This document shows, one piece after another, positions 17,758 to 27,356 of a stretch of DNA of 64,000 nucleotides (positions are counted from its first letter, which is position 1; every line of letters starts with the position of its first letter). Below the pieces are notes generated by a model that saw nothing but the letters and a program-made list of their open reading frames with translations, was not told the DNA's origin and made no database searches. The position numbers were made by a program, and so were the translations under genes. Source of the stretch: an uncultured Flavobacteriales bacterium (GTDB lineage: Bacteria; Bacteroidota; Bacteroidia; Flavobacteriales_D; Sanyastnellaceae). Location of the stretch: NCBI GenBank assembly GCA_905478325.1, contig CAJQIB010000022.1, positions 23,553 to 87,552 of the forward strand, given 5' to 3'.

Positions 17758-20700
17758 CAAGGTTCGTTCACAAACAATTCAAACTCGTCTAAAAAAACCC
17801 AACTAGGATTTCCGGCGCCCAAGTGATCCGGAGGTAAATCGCCGAAATGCTTGACTTCAGCCCGCCAATATCGTGCTGTTCTGGATTGCCGACAAACAAA
17901 TCGATGTGCGACATTCGACTCGTCTTCATTGGATAAGTCGTGGGTGGTCGTTTCGATAAATTCCCATGTTTTACCGTCTTCAGAACAGGAGAATGAGACT
18001 GATTGGGGGAGGAAAATCCAGGGCCGTATATCTCGCAAAGCCCCCATTGACATCCGTTGAACCCGTTTTGAACTTCCCAGATCTACTGTGGCAATGACAT
18101 CCTTTCCCCAGAATCCCTGCCAATCCCCAGTCTGATAGTGGTTGTTCCCATGAATGCCATCAATCAAAGCTTGCGCTCCACCTGCGGCATATTGCGGGTC
18201 GAAAGGTTCATTTAAAACCAATTCATGCCGGTGGCTAATCTGGCGCACTTTATGGGCTACACGCGCTGAAGACAAGCCCAGTGCATTTTCACTGAACGCT
18301 TCGATACGCTGGCTTGATGTCAACGCGATAGGCTCTGTGTAGGTCTCCCACGGCGCGCTGCAATCGGAAGTATTGATGGCGCAAATACGATAGCGTGTGA
18401 CCACATGTGGGTCTGGGTTGGTAATTGCAACGCTTGTTTGCATCGCCTGAAACGTTCGCGGTGCATGGATCACAGGGACGCTCACAAATTGGCTGTCGTC
18501 CAGTTTTTCTACAGGCCGGTCTCGGGAATCAAATCCAAAGTCACTGATTTCATCTGACCCCATGAAGTTCAATACTCCGCCCTCTAACAAAGACTCCTTT
18601 GAAATCCAACTGGCGCTTTTCGCTTCATCATTGAGTGTCCAAGAAGCAATATAGCGTTGCGGATTGTTGAACGAAATTGTTAGTGAGGGTAAGCTGTCGA
18701 GCTCATTTGATCTTGGCTGAACGACCGCCCTTTCAAATGCAGGGATTCCAGCCACGATCTGATGCGACCCCGGAGTTACGGGATACAACCCCAAAGCACT
18801 CCACACATACCACGCGCTCATTTGTCCGCAATCCTCATTTCCGGAAAGTCCATCCGGTGCATTCGGATACAACTCAGTTCGTATTTGAGTCACCAATTCA
18901 GCAGTACGGGATGTATTTCCGACGTAAGGGTAGAGGTAGGCCATGTGATGACTGGGTTCGTTTCCATGGGCATATTGACCAATCATACCCGTGATGTCCG
19001 GTTGCTGTCTTCCTGTTGTTTCACTGCTCGAGGTAAACATGCGTTCAAGCATGTGGTAGTACGTGGAGTCTCCGCCCATGAGCGCTATGTGCCCGTTGAT
19101 GTCCTGAGGTGTGAAAAAATTGTACTGCCATCCATTGGCTTCCGTATAGTTGAAATTCACTTCTCGCGGCTCAAAATCTTCAAGCCAGGCACCACCTCGC
19201 TTGGGTTGAATGAAGTTCGTGGATGCATTGAAAAGGTTCCGATAGGAGAGCGCACGTTGCGTGAATCGTTTTGAGATTTTGGTGTTCGCAGGGGCGTTCG
19301 TGTCCAATTGTCTCGCGAATGCGGCAATGCAGGCATCATCAAATGCATACTCTAACGTTTTCGAAACGGACTCGTGTTCTTCATCTAAAGGGATGTATCC
19401 GTAGTCCGTGTAGGCAGGGAGACCCAAATGTGCGCTGTCTGCAGCTTGTAGCATGGCCTCAAGGGCCAGATTCTGATCAAAGTCCTCAATGCCCCAACTG
19501 ACAGCATCTTGAATCACGGGGACGCTGTGATAACCAATCATACAACCTGTGTAATTGCCCGCCAATTCCCATACAGGCAGCTGGCCTCCCTGTTGATACA
19601 TTCTCAACATCGTGCGAATAAAATCACGAGATCGAGCCGGTTCTAACCAATTGAGCAACGGATGCAATGAACGGAACGTGTCCCAGAGAGAAAAAACGGT
19701 GTAATGCAGTCCTTCATCCGGACTCAATTGATGGACATCTAAATCGGTCCCGCGATACCGACCATCGACATCAGAAGCCACATTGGGGGTAGTGAAGCTG
19801 TGGTACAGGGCCGTGTAAAAGATGGTTCTTTCGTCTTCTGTGCCTCCTTCAATGGCGATGCAGCTGAGCTGGTCTTCCCATTTGGCTTCAGCTTCCTTTC
19901 GGTAGTGATCAAAATCGGTGCGCGGTGTTTCCTTTTCCAAATTATTCAGCGCTCCATCGATGTCCACAAAACTGATTGCCATTCGGACATTCAATTCTTC
20001 GACCACTCCAAAATCACAGGCAAAAACAGGAATGTATTCCATGGTCTGCATGACCGTTCCGTCCTCCAGTGTGTCAGTGATGGTGATCTCAGAAAGTTGG
20101 TCTTGCCATTCAAAAGCGCGATCAAATCGCGCCGCAAAATAAACGTGCTGCTCGTTTGCCCAGTTGTCAGACAATCGGTGGCCTACCAACGTTGAGTCAT
20201 TGAGTGGCTCAATGCTATAATGAATAAGTTCATCGCGATGCTGCAGGTCGACGAGCAATGTCAGTGTATCGGGTTCTTCAAGTTGATACCGATGAACGCC
20301 AACGCGCTCGGTCGCGGTTAATTCTGCAAAGACACCATGGTCTTGAAGCTGAACGCTGTAATACCCTGCATGCGCACTTTCTTTTGCATGATCAAATCGA
20401 CTCTTGTATCGATCGGCCCAGTTCGAAGCACCAGGCCGAAATTGAGTGCAAGGCATGAATAAAATATCGCCATAATCGGAAACGCCGGTTCCTTGCAGAT
20501 GTGTGTGCGTAAATCCATAAATCATGGAATCACTGTAATGATATCCGCCACATCCATCCCATCCGTCAAGACGCGTGTCTGGACTCAATTGCACCATTCC
20601 AAAAGGAACAGTAGCTCCTGGATAGGTGTGACCATGGCCTCCAGTGCCAATAAAAGGATTCACCGTTTCGTGAAGCGAAGCAGGTGCCGTACCGTTTGAA

Positions 20701-20771
20701 CAACCATTCAAGCCGGCCGTTAGGATCACGAGAAGCAAAACCTGGAATACTCGATGTATCGTATGATTCAT
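17757..20771 (-). CDS. GH92 family glycoside hydrolase lipoprotein (probable alpha-mannosidase)
   Basis: A 1004-residue lipoprotein (signal peptide with lipobox LNGC) of glycoside hydrolase family 92, whose known members are calcium-dependent exo-alpha-mannosidases. Family motifs are GHGHTYPGATVPFGMVQLSP at the start, YGFTHTHLQGTGVSDYGD near residue 100, WELAGNYTGCMIGYHSVPV mid-protein and GNEDCGQMSAWYVWSALG near 660. After the catalytic part come a chitobiase-C-like region and a discoidin-like (F5/8 type C) carbohydrate-binding domain at the C-terminus (about 860-1004). The long upstream frame is rejected: the ATG at 20771 lies two bases after the S41 stop and opens the lipoprotein signal. 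Probably surface-exposed and active on mannose glycans of glycoproteins. No SusC/SusD pair is nearby. Confidence 0.93.
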   Translation of the reverse strand: MNHTIHRVFQVLLLVILTAGLNGCSNGTAPASLHETVNPFIGTGGHGHTYPGATVPFGMVQLSPDTRLDGWDGCGGYHYSDSMIYGFTHTHLQGTGVSDYGDILFMPCTQFRPGASNWADRYKSRFDHAKESAHAGYYSVQLQDHGVFAELTATERVGVHRYQLEEPDTLTLLVDLQHRDELIHYSIEPLNDSTLVGHRLSDNWANEQHVYFAARFDRAFEWQDQLSEITITDTLEDGTVMQTMEYIPVFACDFGVVEELNVRMAISFVDIDGALNNLEKETPRTDFDHYRKEAEAKWEDQLSCIAIEGGTEDERTIFYTALYHSFTTPNVASDVDGRYRGTDLDVHQLSPDEGLHYTVFSLWDTFRSLHPLLNWLEPARSRDFIRTMLRMYQQGGQLPVWELAGNYTGCMIGYHSVPVIQDAVSWGIEDFDQNLALEAMLQAADSAHLGLPAYTDYGYIPLDEEHESVSKTLEYAFDDACIAAFARQLDTNAPANTKISKRFTQRALSYRNLFNASTNFIQPKRGGAWLEDFEPREVNFNYTEANGWQYNFFTPQDINGHIALMGGDSTYYHMLERMFTSSSETTGRQQPDITGMIGQYAHGNEPSHHMAYLYPYVGNTSRTAELVTQIRTELYPNAPDGLSGNEDCGQMSAWYVWSALGLYPVTPGSHQIVAGIPAFERAVVQPRSNELDSLPSLTISFNNPQRYIASWTLNDEAKSASWISKESLLEGGVLNFMGSDEISDFGFDSRDRPVEKLDDSQFVSVPVIHAPRTFQAMQTSVAITNPDPHVVTRYRICAINTSDCSAPWETYTEPIALTSSQRIEAFSENALGLSSARVAHKVRQISHRHELVLNEPFDPQYAAGGAQALIDGIHGNNHYQTGDWQGFWGKDVIATVDLGSSKRVQRMSMGALRDIRPWIFLPQSVSFSCSEDGKTWEFIETTTHDLSNEDESNVAHRFVCRQSRTARYWRAEVKHFGDLPPDHLGAGNPSWVFLDEFELFVNEP

Positions 20772-20773
20772 TC

Positions 20774-22279
20774 TTATTGCGTGTTTCGAAGCCATTGATA
20801 AGCCGCTTTCAAAACAGGGTCGTCCCCCTTTTGAAGGTCCAACTCTGACCATGAAATCGGGAAGTCCGGTAGAATCGGTTTAGAATCCCAGGCGTGTGAG
20901 GAAGAACTGAAATATTGGGCAGTGGCAATGTTGACCGTCAAGCCTGTATGAGGTAAAACACGTTTCACGGGATTTCCAAAGGTCCCCGAAGCGCTACCCA
21001 TTGGAGATTCGCCAAATGTGCTTCCGCGGCCGCTTTGAATAAACCAGCTGGCAAAGGCAACCGAAGCAGAAGCTGAGAGACCATCCATCAAAAGAGCTGT
21101 TTTGCCCGCATAATTCAATCGTTTGTGCGGATGCGATGGGATGTCAAATAAGATTTCTACAGTAGAGCCAATGGGCGTCTCACGCATGGCCTTTGAAAAG
21201 CGCGTCATTTCAAGATGCTTACTATCCCGTCGAAGGGGCAGAGCAAAACCGTTTTTGCGGTGCAGCGTTTTGGTAAATGCGCTTTGTCGAATTGAAACCG
21301 CATGAGGGAGATAGACGGGGCTACTCGTTAAATATGGAAGAAGCAGTTCCATCAGAGCGACATTCCCTCCCGCGTTGCCTCGGATGTCAATCAATAAAGA
21401 GATTGGAGAGTTGAGCTCATCGCGGCTTCGTTTTTTCAACGTTCTAAATCCTTGCCGAAGCGAGCGCTCAAATTGTCTATTCCGATTGGGTTGAAAGGAA
21501 GAAATGGTCAGACACGCCACCTCATGATCAATGAATTTCCATTCTATGGACTTGTTCCTTTTCGGCTCTTGTTTGGAGGAATGATCGCGGGTGATGGTTA
21601 CGGGGTGTTCGATGTGTTCATCCGTAAGCCCTCCCAATTGAACACGTAAGGTGTCGGATGGAGATGATTGGATCATCATAGTAGCCAGGTCATTCCAAAA
21701 CTTCTCCGCCAATCGAAGTCGTGCTATGGGAGCTTCTCCTTCAAGCGGAACAAGCTGAAGTGCCGTACCTAAAACCATGCGAGCGGATTGGCCGTTTATT
21801 CCTATGATCTCAGCTCCCGTTTCGATGCTGCCATTGCCATCGTTTGCGGCGTAAATCCGGTTTTGGATGGTCGTGATTTCAAAGGGCAATACGCCATGCT
21901 TCTCGCGCATGGAGTCTGAAAGAGACTTGAGTGAAACACAGGTATGACTGTCTTTCAACACGTTGGTCAAACGCGAAAAAACTTGAGCTGCGGCCAGGTG
22001 AGTTCCTCCGCCATTGTACATCGCGTTTCCAGCTGTATACGCATCATTCCAATCCTGCTCGGTGCACCGAGCAAAGGGGGAGGGGTGCATCTCTTCAATC
22101 CACTTCTTCAATGTGTCCAAGTCCTTGTGAATGGACTGTCCACTCAAAAAGTCCACACTGTGCCCATTCGCAGTGCTTAGATTTTGACTGGTTCCGCTCA
22201 AACAAATCAAAAGAACGCTAGCTAAAATGGTAAAGCGACCAAACCGAGCCGTGTTATATCGTGTTGATTCTAGCGCCAT
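20774..22279 (-). CDS. Exported S41-family (C-terminal processing type) peptidase
   Basis: A 501-residue exported serine peptidase of family S41. A signal peptide (FTILASVLLICLSGTSQ) is followed by an N-terminal helical region. From about residue 275 the tail-specific-protease fold shows LLIDIRGNAGGN and the catalytic Ser region GLSASASVAFASWF near 400, then GESPMGSASGTFGNP. A PDZ-like stretch (GAEIIGINGQSARMV) lies between. It likely degrades peptides or protein tails in the periplasm. ATG 22279 overlaps the paaZ stop (TGATG), and the TTG at 22282 is rejected. It is the second gene of the four-gene operon, followed after two bases by GH92. Confidence 0.9.
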   Translation of the reverse strand: MALESTRYNTARFGRFTILASVLLICLSGTSQNLSTANGHSVDFLSGQSIHKDLDTLKKWIEEMHPSPFARCTEQDWNDAYTAGNAMYNGGGTHLAAAQVFSRLTNVLKDSHTCVSLKSLSDSMREKHGVLPFEITTIQNRIYAANDGNGSIETGAEIIGINGQSARMVLGTALQLVPLEGEAPIARLRLAEKFWNDLATMMIQSSPSDTLRVQLGGLTDEHIEHPVTITRDHSSKQEPKRNKSIEWKFIDHEVACLTISSFQPNRNRQFERSLRQGFRTLKKRSRDELNSPISLLIDIRGNAGGNVALMELLLPYLTSSPVYLPHAVSIRQSAFTKTLHRKNGFALPLRRDSKHLEMTRFSKAMRETPIGSTVEILFDIPSHPHKRLNYAGKTALLMDGLSASASVAFASWFIQSGRGSTFGESPMGSASGTFGNPVKRVLPHTGLTVNIATAQYFSSSSHAWDSKPILPDFPISWSELDLQKGDDPVLKAAYQWLRNTQ

Positions 22280-24345
22280 CAATCCTCTTGGTTTCGCATT
22301 TTCACCATGGTAAGGATGGTTGCGATTGCAACGCTTTCTCCTGTCTCATCCTGCATTTCGACATAAAATTTTACAATGCCTTTGGAGACATCCTCGGGAC
22401 TGCGTTTTTCCTGCGCAATCTTTTCCTTCACAGTAAGCTTCACACCCACCGTTGCCCCGGGATAAACAGGTTTTGTAAATCGGGCGGATTCTACACCGTA
22501 ATTCAAAAGAACAGGTCCCTTCTTCGGGTCAACAAAAAGTCCTGCGGCTTTACTGAGCAAATAGTACCCGTGAGCCACGCGTCCAGTAAAAATGGTTCCT
22601 TCTAAACTGGTTTCGTCCACATGCGCATAGAAATGATCACCACTGACATTGGCGAAATTGACAATGTCCGCTTCGGTGACGGTGTGTTTGGCCGTTGTTA
22701 CCGTATGCCCAATTTGCAAGTCTTCAAAATGCTGCTGAAACAAGTGTGGGTTGGCCTCTATCTGCTGGCCTCCAGGTTGATAGGACTCCGTGATGGCTCC
22801 AACCATCGTGGGGGAACCTTGTATCGCGGTCCGCTGCATATAATGGTGTACTCCTCGCATGCCGCCCATTTCTTCGCCGCCACCTGCTCGACCGGGTCCG
22901 CCGTGGACGAGTAATGGGAGTGGTGAGCCATGGCCTGTGGACTCATTGGAGCAATCGCGGTCCAGCACCAATATACGTCCGTGCATTGGGGCCGCATTTA
23001 AAACAAAGTCGCGAACATCCTCTTGATTGTGGCTTACAAAAGAGCAGCACAATGATCCTTTCCCCATGTTGGCCAATTCAACGGCTTCACCTAAATCGTT
23101 GTAAGGCATCAAAGTGCTCACAGGCCCAAAGGCCTCGACTTCGTGACAACGAACGCCATCCAAGGGAGTGTCCATGCGCAATAGGGTTGGTCCGAGGAAA
23201 GCACCCGCTTCATTTGTAGCCCCTACAGGCGTTGATTGATCTCGGTATACACAACTGGCTTCGCTTTCTAATTCAGCAATCTTTTGAAGCACCTCTTCTT
23301 TTTGAGCCTTGTTGACCAAAGCGCCCATGCGAACGCCTTCTCTTTGAGGATCCCCAATGGTTGTTTTTTTCAAAGCCGCAATTAATGCCTCTTGCACAGG
23401 GTCCATTAAGTGCTTCGGAACAAAAATTCTACGAATGGCGGTGCATTTTTGACCGCATTTGACCGTCATTTCCTTCCGGACCTCTTTTACGAATAAGTTG
23501 AACTCCACATCTCCCGGCTCAACATGTGGGCCTAGGATTGCAGAGTTTAAGGAGTCCGCCTCCATATTAAAGGGTACAGCGTTCTCAATGATTCTTGGAA
23601 GCGCTTTGAGTTTGCGTCCTGTTACTGCTGAGCCTGTAAATGTGACGATGTCTCGCTCGTCTACATGATCGAGTAAGTTTCTAGCAGGACCACAGATTAA
23701 TTGGATGGCTCCAGCTGGCAGAATGTTGGATGCGATGATTTCGCGGACTACCGCTTCTGTGAGATAGCTCGTTGCAGATGCGGGCTTCACAATCGCGGGG
23801 ACTCCAGCAAGCCAATTCACGGCCACTTTTTCGAGCATGCCCCAGATTGGAAAATTAAAGGCGTTGATGTGAATGGCCACTCCTTGTTTCGGTACCAATA
23901 TGTGATGACCGACAAACGAGCCTTCCTTACTCAGGGGAATTCCAAATCCGTCCAACGCAAATGGTGTGTCTCCAAATTGCTTTCTCAGGCTAGCATAACT
24001 AAATAAATTACCAATTCCACCTTCAATGTCAATCCAGGAATCATTCCGAGTGGCTCCTGTAGCCCAACTGATTTCATAAAACGTCTCTTTCTTTCTGTGC
24101 AGATGAAGCGCCAAAGCCTTGAGCATGCGTCCGCGCTCTTGAAACGTTAAGTTCCTTAAATGGACATTGCCAACCGTCCGAGCATAGTGCATGGCCGACT
24201 CCACATCAACCAAGTCCTCATTCAATCGTGCTACGGCATTGCCATGCACGGCATGTAACAAAGCCGTCGAATCCTTCGCTAATTTGGTTGAGGGCACCCA
24301 CTTGTTGCATAAGTAGTGTTCTAAATGATGGGGGGTGGTAGTCAT
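22279..24345 (-). CDS. paaZ: Bifunctional aldehyde dehydrogenase/enoyl-CoA hydratase PaaZ
   Basis: A 688-residue protein with the two-domain PaaZ layout. Residues 1 to about 530 are an aldehyde dehydrogenase; its catalytic Cys is in KCGQKCTA near 298 and a Glu is in FNMEADSLNSAIL near 261. A C-terminal MaoC-type hydratase (about 540-688) has the Asp/His pair in ANVSGDHFYAH. In phenylacetate degradation PaaZ opens the oxepin-CoA ring and oxidises the product aldehyde. No paaABCDE, paaG, paaJ or paaK gene lies in the window, so either the rest of the pathway is elsewhere or the enzyme serves another acyl-CoA route. It leads the operon with S41, GH92 and aminotransferase genes. A weak TAAATTGG box lies at 24362-24369, 16 bases upstream. 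Confidence 0.92.
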   Translation of the reverse strand: MTTTPHHLEHYLCNKWVPSTKLAKDSTALLHAVHGNAVARLNEDLVDVESAMHYARTVGNVHLRNLTFQERGRMLKALALHLHRKKETFYEISWATGATRNDSWIDIEGGIGNLFSYASLRKQFGDTPFALDGFGIPLSKEGSFVGHHILVPKQGVAIHINAFNFPIWGMLEKVAVNWLAGVPAIVKPASATSYLTEAVVREIIASNILPAGAIQLICGPARNLLDHVDERDIVTFTGSAVTGRKLKALPRIIENAVPFNMEADSLNSAILGPHVEPGDVEFNLFVKEVRKEMTVKCGQKCTAIRRIFVPKHLMDPVQEALIAALKKTTIGDPQREGVRMGALVNKAQKEEVLQKIAELESEASCVYRDQSTPVGATNEAGAFLGPTLLRMDTPLDGVRCHEVEAFGPVSTLMPYNDLGEAVELANMGKGSLCCSFVSHNQEDVRDFVLNAAPMHGRILVLDRDCSNESTGHGSPLPLLVHGGPGRAGGGEEMGGMRGVHHYMQRTAIQGSPTMVGAITESYQPGGQQIEANPHLFQQHFEDLQIGHTVTTAKHTVTEADIVNFANVSGDHFYAHVDETSLEGTIFTGRVAHGYYLLSKAAGLFVDPKKGPVLLNYGVESARFTKPVYPGATVGVKLTVKEKIAQEKRSPEDVSKGIVKFYVEMQDETGESVAIATILTMVKMRNQED

Positions 24346-24537
24346 AACGGGAAACTTTCGGCCAATTTACCACCTTATCGATTCCTCAGAGAACACAACC
24401 TTGTATTGCCTACTTCTTGTCCAGGTGCTTTTGCGAACTGATATCTTGGTGTTGTCATTAAAATGCCGTTATTTTGATTCTGTCGTTGAGATAAGCACAT
24501 ACGTCTATGAAGTTCAAATTAAATTCTCTGAGATTAT

Positions 24538-24570
24538 TTTGGGTTTTAGAAACAGTTTACCTTATCTTAG
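24538..24570 (+). promoter_or_regulatory. Promoter for the T9SS cargo gene (TTTG-N21-TATCTTAG)
   Basis: In the 274-base AT-rich gap between divergent paaZ and the T9SS gene, a -33-like TTTG (24538-24541) lies 21 bases before TATCTTAG (24563-24570), one base from the TAnnTTTG consensus. The spacing matches the Bacteroidota promoter model. It leaves about 45 bases of untranslated leader. I see no terminator or conserved RNA in the rest of the gap. Confidence 0.5.
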
Positions 24571-24619
24571 CCTCAATAGACATCAAATCTTGATCAGAAA
24601 CATCAAATATTTCATTCAA

Positions 24620-25588
24620 ATGAAGAACCTTTTCACACTGGCTGCGGCCTCTTTTCTCGCCTTCGGAGCGAGTGCCAGCAATGTTGAGCTGGTTGTCGAA
24701 GCAGTAAACAATGGCGGTCAGGTTGAAGGGAACACGTACCGTGTGTACGCTGTATTGCCTTCTGCCGAGCACTCTTTGCACGCTGTTTTCGCTGACGGCG
24801 AACACGTTTTGAACGTAGCAACTACTAGCTCGTTTTATCAGCATCAATACGGAAGCTTTTCTTCTTTGGATGTAAACAATCAAATCGTTGCTTTGGATGC
24901 GGGTCTCGCATTTGATAGCTGGGTTACGATTGGCGCAACCAATAGCGACAACAACAACCTATGGACTGTAGGTGTTGACTACAACAACTTCTTGAGTGGT
25001 TCTGAATTGACGATCACTGATGGAGCTTGGTTTGTTGTACCTACAGACGTTCAAGCAGCTACTGAAGCTGGTAACCGGGTATTGTTGATGCAATTGACTA
25101 CAGATGGAACTGCTACAGGTATCTTGAACTTGCAGGGATGGGACGCTGAAGGTGCTGCATGGCGCGCTCACGATCTCACATTCTCTTCAACAGATGCTGA
25201 AGTATTCGGTTGCACTGATAGCAATGCTTCTAACTTCAACACGGATGCCACGTACAACGACGGTTCTTGCTTCGGCGAAAACAACGGTGCTACGAACGGT
25301 CTGTCTAACATCGACGGAACGACTGAGTGGAACATTTTCCCTAACCCAGTATTCGAAAGCACGTTCAGCGTAAAGTTTGACCGTGAATTGAACTTGGGCG
25401 GAGAGAACATCATTCTTGAAGTAACAGACATGGCTGGTAAGTCTGTGATCTCTCAGGAGGTTGCTCAAGAAAACATTGTAGGAGGCAATCGCATTGTTGT
25501 CAAGCATGGCTTGGCTGCAGGTAACTACACAGTTGCCGTAAAGCATGCTAACTTCAATGATGCTCAAAACATCGTTGTTTCGAAGTAA
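24620..25588 (+). CDS. T9SS type A cargo protein with GCTD-type Cys motif
   Basis: A 322-residue secreted protein. The signal peptide (MKNLFTLAAASFLAFGASAS) leads into a beta-rich domain (VELVVEAVNNGGQVEGNTYR). A single GCTDSNASNFNTDATYNDGSC motif sits near residue 196, a short calcium-loop-like unit common in flavobacterial surface proteins. A type A sorting domain (NIFPNPVFESTFSVKF, then AGNYTVAVKHANF) ends the protein. Codon choice is more uniform than in most neighbours (AAC, GGT, GTA frequent), which suggests high expression and fits the good promoter and strong terminator around it. The long upstream frame lacks coding character. Function unknown; likely an abundant surface protein. Confidence 0.92.
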   Translation: MKNLFTLAAASFLAFGASASNVELVVEAVNNGGQVEGNTYRVYAVLPSAEHSLHAVFADGEHVLNVATTSSFYQHQYGSFSSLDVNNQIVALDAGLAFDSWVTIGATNSDNNNLWTVGVDYNNFLSGSELTITDGAWFVVPTDVQAATEAGNRVLLMQLTTDGTATGILNLQGWDAEGAAWRAHDLTFSSTDAEVFGCTDSNASNFNTDATYNDGSCFGENNGATNGLSNIDGTTEWNIFPNPVFESTFSVKFDRELNLGGENIILEVTDMAGKSVISQEVAQENIVGGNRIVVKHGLAAGNYTVAVKHANFNDAQNIVVSK

Positions 25589-25609
25589 GCTAGAGCTTAT
25601 ATCACATTG

Positions 25610-25640
25610 AAAAAGGGACCTCTATGGGTCCCTTTTTTTT
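25610..25640 (+). terminator. Intrinsic terminator of the T9SS cargo gene
   Basis: An 11-bp stem (AAAAAGGGACC / GGTCCCTTTTT, 25610-25620 and 25627-25637) with a six-base loop, followed by a T-run to 25640, 21 bases after the stop codon. Confidence 0.92.
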
Positions 25641-25666
25641 GTGCGAAAAACTCAGGCTAGAAGAAG

Positions 25667-25674
25667 TAAATTTG
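25667..25674 (+). promoter_or_regulatory. -7 box (TAAATTTG) five bases before the PhoD-like gene
   Basis: Exact TAnnTTTG match that ends five bases before the ATG at 25680. Transcription would begin at or next to the start codon. It also excludes the GTG start at 25641, which lies upstream of the box. Confidence 0.55.
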
Positions 25675-25679
25675 GGACA

Positions 25680-27032
25680 ATGAATATTCTATCATTCAAG
25701 CGCATCAGTCTTCACGTAAGCTGCATGCTTCTCTTAGCCAGTTGTGTTCATGAAAACACTTCTGAATCCAGTCTAACGGGAGTGCCTATGCTTGGACACG
25801 TGGGGATGCGACATGCTGTAGTTTGGAGTCAAGCAACCGATGCTACTGCCATGAAGTTGACTTACTGGGAGCAGGGTCAATCGATGCCCGTCGCACTCGC
25901 GTCTTATGGCAAGCGAGATGAATACAACTGTAGTGTATATCAGATCGACGGATTGGAGCCAAATGTCCGCTACGAGGGCTTCATTCAAACCGTGGACGGT
26001 CGCAGCCTTTCAGACACGATTTATTGGACCACACAGGAATTGTGGCAATACCGCACCGACCCCCCTCAATTCACATTTGCCACGGGAAGTTGTGCGTTTA
26101 TCAATGAGGAGCAGTACGATCGCCCAGGCACACCTTATGGAGGGGATTACCAGACATTCAAGTCAATCGCTCGCGAAGACTTTCAGGGCATGCTATGGCT
26201 TGGTGACAACGTCTATTTACGAGAAGTGGATGTGTCAAGTAAGGCAGGGTATCGCTATCGATATGAGCAAATGAGACGCCTCCCCGAATTGCAGGGACTC
26301 CTGTCTAAGGGAAGTCACTATGCTATTTGGGATGATCACGATTTTGGTCCGGACAATTCAGATGGGTCCTGGTATCATGCGGATTGGGCCAAAGAATCGT
26401 TTGATTCATTTTGGGTCAATCCAGGGAACGGTCTGCGCGAAGCTCCTGAGTTGAATGTCGCGTATTTCCAGTACGCTGATGTTGACTTTTTTCTATTGGA
26501 CAATCGAACGCATCGTGTCAATCATCGCATGGGGCCTGAAAAGAGGACCTTATTGGGAGATGTGCAAATGAATTGGTTGCTGAATGCGCTTAAAAACAGC
26601 AGGGCACCTTTCAAAATCATCGCCGTTGGTGGACAAATGTTAAGTGACGTGGCGAAGTACGAGAATTTCGCCCAATTTCCAGAAGAGCGCGATCAGCTTT
26701 TGGAAGCATTGAATGAGCTCAGGATTAAAGGCGTTGTCTTCTTGTCTGGAGATCGGCATTGTACGGAGCTGTCTCAGATCGAGCTTCCCAACGGACGGTT
26801 CGTTTATGACTTGACAGTTAGCCCGCTAACGAGCAGCAGTTATGACAATACCGAAGAACCGAATTCACATCGGGTGGAAGGAACCGTGTTTGGAAGTCGC
26901 AACTATGCATTGCTTGATTTCTCTGGCCCACGGAAAGAGCGTGTATTAAAAATGTCCGTTAAGAACAGCGAAGGGGAACTTCAATGGACCAGGTCCATTG
27001 AGGCTGCTAACGGTTATGAATTGAAGCGATGA
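25680..27032 (+). CDS. PhoD-like alkaline phosphatase/phosphodiesterase lipoprotein
   Basis: A 450-residue lipoprotein (lipobox LLASC near residue 20) of the PhoD-like metallophosphatase family. An N-terminal fibronectin-like domain (GMRHAVVWSQATDATAM) is followed by the catalytic domain: FATGSCAF, MLWLGDNVYLRE with an Asp ligand, YAIWDDHDFGPDNSDGSW near 215, and FLSGDRHCTELSQ near 360. Such enzymes hydrolyse phosphodiesters or monoesters outside the cell to win phosphate. No Pho-box-like operator is evident. It starts right after the terminator of the preceding gene and has its own promoter box. Confidence 0.9.
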   Translation: MNILSFKRISLHVSCMLLLASCVHENTSESSLTGVPMLGHVGMRHAVVWSQATDATAMKLTYWEQGQSMPVALASYGKRDEYNCSVYQIDGLEPNVRYEGFIQTVDGRSLSDTIYWTTQELWQYRTDPPQFTFATGSCAFINEEQYDRPGTPYGGDYQTFKSIAREDFQGMLWLGDNVYLREVDVSSKAGYRYRYEQMRRLPELQGLLSKGSHYAIWDDHDFGPDNSDGSWYHADWAKESFDSFWVNPGNGLREAPELNVAYFQYADVDFFLLDNRTHRVNHRMGPEKRTLLGDVQMNWLLNALKNSRAPFKIIAVGGQMLSDVAKYENFAQFPEERDQLLEALNELRIKGVVFLSGDRHCTELSQIELPNGRFVYDLTVSPLTSSSYDNTEEPNSHRVEGTVFGSRNYALLDFSGPRKERVLKMSVKNSEGELQWTRSIEAANGYELKR

Positions 27033-27039
27033 GTAGAGC

Positions 27040-27264
27040 TCACCATTCATCATCCATGAGGTAGTCAGTCATCTTGGGGCGCTGATCAAGTTTGATCAAG
27101 TAGTTGACTCCTTCTAGCGTAACGCGAATAGCCTTGCAGATGGTCTGCTTTCCTGGCATTTCGAATTCAAAGGTGTCATCTTCATAGCCTTCGGGATACA
27201 TGGACTCCAGAGCTTTTTGAATAGTCGTCGGTAGCTTTTTGTAACTCACAATTAAGTTTCTCAT
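27040..27264 (-). CDS. Small conserved protein, unknown function (74 aa)
   Basis: A 74-residue soluble protein beginning MRNLIVSYKKLPTTIQ and ending in an acidic DYLMDDEW. It has balanced composition and no signal peptide. It sits on the minus strand between two plus-strand genes, converging on the PhoD-like gene with eight bases between stops. I recognise only a general resemblance to small conserved Bacteroidota proteins. It could bind a partner through its acidic end, but nothing shows this. Confidence 0.7.
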   Translation of the reverse strand: MRNLIVSYKKLPTTIQKALESMYPEGYEDDTFEFEMPGKQTICKAIRVTLEGVNYLIKLDQRPKMTDYLMDDEW

Positions 27265-27356
27265 AGCAAAGGGGATTAGAGGACCCTTTACTGCGACTTG
27301 GGTTAAAAGGTTTCGTTTGGCCTATTGATTCCGTTATTTGCAGGTACAATTTCATC

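Noticed and set aside
24335..24619. N-terminal extension of the T9SS cargo frame
   Set aside because: The region is AT-rich, holds the promoter, and the signal peptide begins at 24620.
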